The notes below the pieces were generated by a model. The model had not been told where the DNA came from, made no database searches, and worked only from the letters and a program-made list of their open reading frames with translations. Position numbers and translations under genes: made by a program. A stretch of DNA of 64,000 bases from Fluviirhizobium alvei (lineage in GTDB: Bacteria; Pseudomonadota; Alphaproteobacteria; Rhizobiales; Rhizobiaceae), in contig NZ_JAUOZU010000010.1 of NCBI RefSeq assembly GCF_030551875.1, positions 124,001 through 188,000 on the forward strand. The letters run 5' to 3'. Positions 59,839-64,000 of the stretch are shown here, piece by piece. How positions within the stretch are numbered: the first letter of the stretch is position 1; the number at the start of each line of letters is the position of its first letter.

Positions 59839-61008
59839 TCAGACCTTGACCCAGGCGCTGTTACGGCGCGAAGAGGCAACGCAGGCCTCGACGAACGCCA
59901 CGCCTTTGACCCCGTCGGCAACGGTGGGATAGATGACGGCAGGATCGACCGGCAACCCCTTGCGTCTTGCATGGATCGCTCGAGCCGCCTCGCTATAGAT
60001 TGTCGCAAACCCTTCGAGATAACCTTCCGGATGGCCGGACGGGATGCGGCTGACGCGACCGGCCGCGGCATTGGCGCCGGCACCGTTGCGGGTGATCAGC
60101 TGCTTGGGCTTACCGAATGGCGTGTACCAGAGATAGTTCGGATCCGCCTGCACCCATTCGATGCCGCCCTTGGTTCCGTACACACGAAGCTTGAGGCCAT
60201 TCTCATTGCCCGGCGCCACCTGGCTGCACCACAACATGCCCTTGGCGCCGCCCTTGAAGCGCAGCATCACATGGGCATTGTCATCGAGCTGGCGACCTTC
60301 CACGAAGGTATGGACGTCGGCCGACAATTCCTCGAGTTCAAGACCCGAAACGAAACAGGCGAGGTTGTAGGCATGGGTGCCGATGTCACCGGTCGAGCCG
60401 CCCGCACCCGATTGCTTGGGGTCGGTGCGCCAGACCGCCTGCTTGGCACCGGTCTTCTCGACTGCTTCCGTCAGCCAGTCCTGCGGATATTCGGCCTGGA
60501 CGAGCCGGATTTCGCCGAGATCGCCGTTGCGGATCATCTCGCGCGCATGGCGGACCATCGGATAGCCGGTATAGTTATGCGTCAGGACGAACAGCGCATC
60601 CGATTCCTCGGCAATTTTCAAGAGCTTCTTGGCATCCGCCAGGTTCGATGTCAGCGGCTTGTCGCAGATGACATGGATACCGCGGCGCAGGAACTCCTTG
60701 GCGGCCGGGTAGTGCATATGGTTGGGTGTTACGATCGCCACGGCTTCGATACCGTTCTTGAGCTTGGCTTCGCGGATCGCCATCGAGCGGAAATCATCAT
60801 AAGTACGATCCGGGGCGAGACCGAGTTCGGCACCCGACTGCCGCGCCTTTTCCGGCGTCGAAGAGAGCGCGCCGGCAACCAGTTCGTAGTGATCGTCAAT
60901 GCGAGCCGCGATACGGTGAACCGCACCGATAAAGGCGCCCGAGCCGCCGCCCACCATGCCAAGCCGAATGCGCGGCTCGCGCTTTTCCGTGGTTCCTTCA
61001 ATGGCCAT
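59839..61008 (-). CDS. Gfo/Idh/MocA-family sugar oxidoreductase
   Basis: A 389-residue NAD(P)-dependent dehydrogenase. The Rossmann motif RLGMVGGGSGAFIGAVHR is near residue 15, the catalytic-region VICDKPLTSN near 105, and GGSTGDIGTHAYNLACFVSG forms the second active-site block. Such enzymes oxidise or rearrange sugars and inositols; the neighbours (glucosidase, epimerase, sugar-binding protein) indicate a sugar substrate. The ATG at 61008 has AGGGAGAG upstream. It is transcribed towards GH1. Confidence 0.92.
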   Translation of the reverse strand: MAIEGTTEKREPRIRLGMVGGGSGAFIGAVHRIAARIDDHYELVAGALSSTPEKARQSGAELGLAPDRTYDDFRSMAIREAKLKNGIEAVAIVTPNHMHYPAAKEFLRRGIHVICDKPLTSNLADAKKLLKIAEESDALFVLTHNYTGYPMVRHAREMIRNGDLGEIRLVQAEYPQDWLTEAVEKTGAKQAVWRTDPKQSGAGGSTGDIGTHAYNLACFVSGLELEELSADVHTFVEGRQLDDNAHVMLRFKGGAKGMLWCSQVAPGNENGLKLRVYGTKGGIEWVQADPNYLWYTPFGKPKQLITRNGAGANAAAGRVSRIPSGHPEGYLEGFATIYSEAARAIHARRKGLPVDPAVIYPTVADGVKGVAFVEACVASSRRNSAWVKV

Positions 61009-61121
61009 GACCAACTCTCCCTTCCATTCGTTGCTTTTATCGGTTTGAAATTCTAGAGCCTTGGCAATCCTGAAGCCGAACGCTTTCCGTCAACACAACA
61101 GCAATCAACCAAGGCCTCATC

Positions 61122-61760
61122 ATGCCCTTTCCCGATCCGGACCGCATCTATCCCATCACCCTCGAGGACGGGACGCCTTACCGGGAAACGATCTTTCTCA
61201 GGAATGCGGTGAAGCATCCGCGGATTGAAGCCGGCGAATACAGTTATTTCAGCCACGCGCGTCCGCTCGAAGAGACCGCGTCCCTGCTCGCGCCCTATCT
61301 CTACCCCACCAGCCGGGAAAAGCTTGTCATCGGCAGATTTTCCCAGATCGGTCGAGGCGCCTTTTTCATTACCAGTTCGGCGAACCACCCGATGGAGGGC
61401 TTCACCACCTATCCGTTCCGGATTCTCCGTCTCGACAATCCCGAAGGCTATCCCGACCTGCCGAGCCGCGACACGATCGTCGGTCATGACGTCTGGATCG
61501 GCCATAACGCCACCATCATGCCCGGCGTGACGATCGGACATGGCGCGATCATTGCGGCACAATCGGTCGTGACCCGCAATGTCCCACCCTATGCTGTTGT
61601 CGGGGGAAATCCTGCACAACTGATCCGAATGCGTTTCGAGCCTCATATCGTCGACAAGCTCCTCGCCATTGCCTGGTGGGACTGGGATATCGCCAGGATC
61701 GAACGCCAAATGTCGGCGCTTGAAACCGGCGATATCGACGCCCTTTCCGCAGCCGGTTAA
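61122..61760 (+). CDS. Hexapeptide-repeat O-acetyltransferase (CatB/Vat-like)
   Basis: A 212-residue left-handed beta-helix acetyltransferase of the xenobiotic acyltransferase group: SYFSHARPLEE, IGRFSQIGRGAFFITSSANH (active-site histidine), TIVGHDVWIGHNATIMPGV and PYAVVGGNPAQLIRMRFE. Related proteins acetylate chloramphenicol or streptogramins, but many rhizobial members act on unknown sugars. It is the only plus-strand gene of this sugar locus, and its stop overlaps the epimerase stop by three bases. Confidence 0.88.
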   Translation: MPFPDPDRIYPITLEDGTPYRETIFLRNAVKHPRIEAGEYSYFSHARPLEETASLLAPYLYPTSREKLVIGRFSQIGRGAFFITSSANHPMEGFTTYPFRILRLDNPEGYPDLPSRDTIVGHDVWIGHNATIMPGVTIGHGAIIAAQSVVTRNVPPYAVVGGNPAQLIRMRFEPHIVDKLLAIAWWDWDIARIERQMSALETGDIDALSAAG

Positions 61761-62809
61761 ATTCCCAGCATGCGGCGGTTGGCGGCCTCGTCGGTTCCGC
61801 CGCCGGCAAAATCGTCGAACGCCTTTTCGGTGACGCGGATAATGTGATTGCGAACGAATTCCGCACCTTCACGGGCGCCGTCCTCGGGATGCTTGAGGCA
61901 GCATTCCCATTCGACCACGGCCCAACCATCGAAATCATTGGCCGTGAGCTTCGAGAAGATCGATCCGAAATCCACCTGGCCATCACCGAGCGAACGGAAG
62001 CGGCCGGCACGGTTTACCCAGGACTGGAACCCGCCATAGACGCCCTGACGACCGGTCGGATTGAATTCCGCGTCCTTGACGTGGAACATCTTGATCCGGT
62101 CCTTGTAGATGTCGATATGGTCAAGATAATCCAGGCATTGCAGCACATAATGCGAAGGATCGTAGAGCATGTTGGCGCGGGCATGATTGCCGACCCGTTC
62201 GAGGAACATCTCAAAGGTCACACCATCATGCAGGTCTTCGCCGGGGTGGATCTCGTAGCAGACATCGACACCGCTTTCCTCGGCATGATCGAGGATCGGA
62301 CGCCAGCGGCGCGCAAGTTCATCGAAACCGGTCTCGACGAGACCGGCCGGGCGCTGCGGCCAGGGGTAGAGGAATGGCCAGCACAGAGCTCCTGAAAACG
62401 AAGCCATGGCATTCAGCCCGAGATTCTTCGAGGCAGACAGGCACATTTTCACCTGCTCGACCGCCCAGGCCTGGCGCGCCTTGGGATTGCCACGAACCTC
62501 CGGTGCCGCAAATCCGTCGAACGCTTCATCATAGGCCGGATGAACGGCCACGAGCTGGCCCTGCAGATGCGTCGAAAGCTCGGTCACCTCGACGCCGTTC
62601 TCGCGCGCGATGCCGGCAAATTCGTCGCAATAATCCTTCGAGGCGGCGGCCTTGGCGAGATCGATGAGGCGACCATCCCAGGACGGCACCTGCACGCCCT
62701 TGTAGCCGATATCCGCTGCCCATTTGGTAATCGACTTCCAGGAATTGAACGGCGCTTCGTCACTTGCAAATTGCGCCAGGAACAATGCCGGTCCCTTGAT
62801 CGTCTTCAT
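61757..62809 (-). CDS. Sugar phosphate isomerase/epimerase-like protein (IolE/AP-endonuclease-2 family)
   Basis: A 350-residue TIM-barrel protein: GYKGVQVPSWDGRLIDLAKA, ELSTHLQGQLVAVHPAYDEA, DVCYEIHPGEDLHDG (metal Glu/His), ANMLYDPSHYVLQ and MFHVKDAEFNP. It is longer than IolE and has an insert around LCWPFLYPWPQRP seen in a subgroup found beside Gfo/Idh dehydrogenases. The ATG at 62809 has GGAGGG 7 bases upstream. An AATCGATT operator-like site lies 50 bases upstream. Expected to work with the adjacent dehydrogenase on an imported sugar. Confidence 0.9.
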   Translation of the reverse strand: MKTIKGPALFLAQFASDEAPFNSWKSITKWAADIGYKGVQVPSWDGRLIDLAKAAASKDYCDEFAGIARENGVEVTELSTHLQGQLVAVHPAYDEAFDGFAAPEVRGNPKARQAWAVEQVKMCLSASKNLGLNAMASFSGALCWPFLYPWPQRPAGLVETGFDELARRWRPILDHAEESGVDVCYEIHPGEDLHDGVTFEMFLERVGNHARANMLYDPSHYVLQCLDYLDHIDIYKDRIKMFHVKDAEFNPTGRQGVYGGFQSWVNRAGRFRSLGDGQVDFGSIFSKLTANDFDGWAVVEWECCLKHPEDGAREGAEFVRNHIIRVTEKAFDDFAGGGTDEAANRRMLGI

Positions 62810-62858
62810 GAAATCCCTCCCTAACGTCACCTGCAACGTTGCCGTAACGGTTTATCTC

Positions 62859-62866
62859 AATCGATT
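62859..62866. promoter_or_regulatory. AATCGATT element upstream of the epimerase-like gene
   Basis: TCAATCGATTA, identical over 11 bases to the element before the GH1 gene, lies 50-57 bases upstream of the epimerase-like start. It is a candidate operator of a LacI-family regulator not encoded in the window. Confidence 0.5.
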
Positions 62867-62895
62867 AGAGTGTCAACGACCAATCATGGTCGATA

Positions 62896-62924
62896 CAAAA
62901 TCTGCCCGGACGAGCCGGGCAGAT
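62896..62924 (-). terminator. Terminator of the sugar-binding protein gene
   Basis: On the minus strand ATCTGCCCGG pairs with CCGGGCAGAT (10-bp stem, 5-base loop), followed by TTTG. The T tract is short, but the stem is strong. It separates the ABC transporter unit from the epimerase promoter. Confidence 0.75.
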
Positions 62925-62946
62925 CAGATTTTTCGGGAATTCCGGC

Positions 62947-63891
62947 TCAGAACGGCGAGTCGGGGAAGTAGTAGGCAGCGGCATTGTCCTTGGTGATCAG
63001 CGTCGCATCCAGCGTATAGGTGCCGTGAACCGGAACCTGGTTGAAGATGGCGGCGGCCGTCAGTTCCATGGCGGTGCCAACCATTGCCGGCGGATAGAGA
63101 ACGTCGACCGGGATCATCTTGTCGCCATCCATGACACGCTTGATCATGTCCTTCGAACCGGCACCGGCAACGACATACTGGATGTCGGTGCGCTTGGCCT
63201 GTTCGATGGCCTGCAGAACGCCGACAGCCATGTCGTCATCCTGGCACCAGACCACATCGATCTTCGGATACTTGGTCAGATAGTCCTGCATGACCTTGAA
63301 GGCATCGTCGCGGTTCCAGTTGCCGAACTGGCGATCGAGAACCTTCACGTTCGAGCCGGCAATGCCCTTGTCAAAGCCATCCTGGCGCTGCTGGTCAATC
63401 GGGATCGGCATGCCGCGGATCACGACGACTTCGGCATCGGGCGTGTTGGCCTTGATGTACTGGCCGGCGACTTCGCCGAGGGCTGGATTGTTGCCGGCTA
63501 CATAGAGATCACGCACCGAATTGTCGAGCACGGACGGCGCGCGGTCGACGATGGTGACGAACGTACCGGCCGCCTTGACTTCCTTGATGGCGTTGACAAG
63601 CTGGTCCGGGTCGGTCGGCAGGATCACGAGCGCATCGAGACCCTGAACGGCAAGGTCCTGCACAGCGTTGGCCTGGCTTGCCGGATCGGGCGAGGTCTTG
63701 ACGATGACCTTGGCATCCGGATGTTCCTTGCGGATCAGTTCGGCAACGCGCTCGGCATGATAGACGACACCGGCAGTCCAGCCATGGTCAGCGGCCGGGA
63801 TGGACACGCCGATGGTCTTGGTTTCCTGAGCCATGGCGGTCGTCGCGAGGGCTGCGGCCAGAAATGCCGCTCCCAATACCTTCTTAAACAT
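62947..63891 (-). CDS. Sugar ABC transporter periplasmic binding protein (RbsB-like)
   Basis: A 314-residue type I periplasmic binding protein with a Sec signal (MFKKVLGAAFLAAALATTAM, cleavage near AMAQ). Core features are TIGVSIPAADHGWTAGVVYH, DALVILPTDPDQLVNAI, DVVWCQDDDMAVGVLQAIEQ and VDVLYPPAMVGTAMEL. This is the ribose/xylose/inositol-type family; the ligand is not certain. GGGAG precedes the ATG. It is downstream of the gene ending at 63958, with its own terminator after it. Confidence 0.92.
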   Translation of the reverse strand: MFKKVLGAAFLAAALATTAMAQETKTIGVSIPAADHGWTAGVVYHAERVAELIRKEHPDAKVIVKTSPDPASQANAVQDLAVQGLDALVILPTDPDQLVNAIKEVKAAGTFVTIVDRAPSVLDNSVRDLYVAGNNPALGEVAGQYIKANTPDAEVVVIRGMPIPIDQQRQDGFDKGIAGSNVKVLDRQFGNWNRDDAFKVMQDYLTKYPKIDVVWCQDDDMAVGVLQAIEQAKRTDIQYVVAGAGSKDMIKRVMDGDKMIPVDVLYPPAMVGTAMELTAAAIFNQVPVHGTYTLDATLITKDNAAAYYFPDSPF

Positions 63892-63957
63892 TTCTCACTC
63901 CCTTGCTTTCTGGGTCTTTCCTCCTCCGAACCGGGCGACCCGTTGACCCGATCCCTG

Positions 63958-64000
63958 CTACGATTTCCGAACCAGCGAGCGCTGGACGAGCATCGCAATG
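63958..64000 (-). CDS. C-terminal fragment of an upstream gene, possibly the ABC permease
   Basis: Reading the minus strand from the window edge, an open frame encodes IAMLVQRSLVRKS and then stops (TAG) 66 bases before the sugar-binding protein start. A hydrophobic stretch ending in a short basic tail fits the C-terminus of an RbsC-type permease, which commonly neighbours such a binding protein. Fourteen codons are too few to be sure. Confidence 0.35.
   Translation of the reverse strand, partial: IAMLVQRSLVRKS

Overview
The window looks like a chromosomal segment of an alphaproteobacterium of the Rhizobiaceae (Agrobacterium/Rhizobium/Allorhizobium type). The evidence is high GC, the rhizobial gene orders iolR-C-D-E-B, glgP-B-C-A-pgm and soxB-D-A-G, a transhydrogenase split into three genes behind a tiny aa3-oxidase subunit IV gene, and an arginine/lysine-rich S21 protein of rhizobial type. 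I see no rRNA, tRNA, CRISPR array, insertion sequence, phage genes or replication origin. Species-level identification is not possible from sequence reading alone.

Layout. 1-1.5 kb: end of a LytS-type sensor kinase and its LytTR response regulator. 1.5-8.0 kb: myo-inositol catabolic operon iolRCDEB on the minus strand. 8.2-9.5 kb: an amidase. 9.6-13.5 kb: a vanillate-demethylase-like Rieske oxygenase and reductase with a GntR/FCD regulator and an MDR dehydrogenase carrying a frameshift. 13.7-20.3 kb: a three-gene plus-strand operon combining two transglutaminase-like proteins, a predicted glutamine-synthetase-like ligase domain and a permuted ATP-grasp/alpha-E protein. 20.5-21.6 kb: a TadG-like VWA protein. 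21.9-34.7 kb: glycogen metabolism glgPBCA-pgm and glgX, interrupted by a minus-strand tetR-SRPBCC-DUF1801 operon. 34.6-35.7 kb: a DUF2332 gene. 35.7-40.9 kb: sarcosine oxidase soxBDAG. 41.2-43.5 kb: rpsU, a TPR lipoprotein and a DAO-family flavoprotein. 43.6-46.9 kb: pntAA-pntAB-pntB with the COX IV-like gene. 47.1-49.2 kb: an orphan TRAP binding protein divergent from a PuuD-like hydrolase. 49.2-52.6 kb: msrPQ, a GNAT enzyme, a small membrane protein and a DUF533 protein. 52.7-58.3 kb: eda divergent from a run of WYL regulator, VOC, EVE, trhO and an aminotransferase, then a marR-membrane protein pair. 58.3-64 kb: a sugar locus (GH1 glucosidase, Gfo/Idh oxidoreductase, acetyltransferase, sugar epimerase-like protein, sugar ABC binding protein and the last codons of an upstream gene).

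How it fits together. Most of the window is central carbon and nitrogen metabolism: inositol, methoxy-aromatics, sarcosine, glycogen, Entner-Doudoroff, beta-glucosides and NADPH balance. Several promoter regions contain palindromes that fit the local regulators: a GGAA-N6-TTCC site next to iolR, paired TGTATACA sites in front of the Rieske operon, and tandem CAACTAGTTG sites in front of marR. An AATCGATT element recurs at the glg, GH1 and epimerase promoters, with a relative at eda, which suggests a shared sugar-responsive LacI-type regulator encoded elsewhere. The least understood system is the transglutaminase/ligase operon at 13.7-20.3 kb: its domains are known from other bacteria, but I know of no established product.
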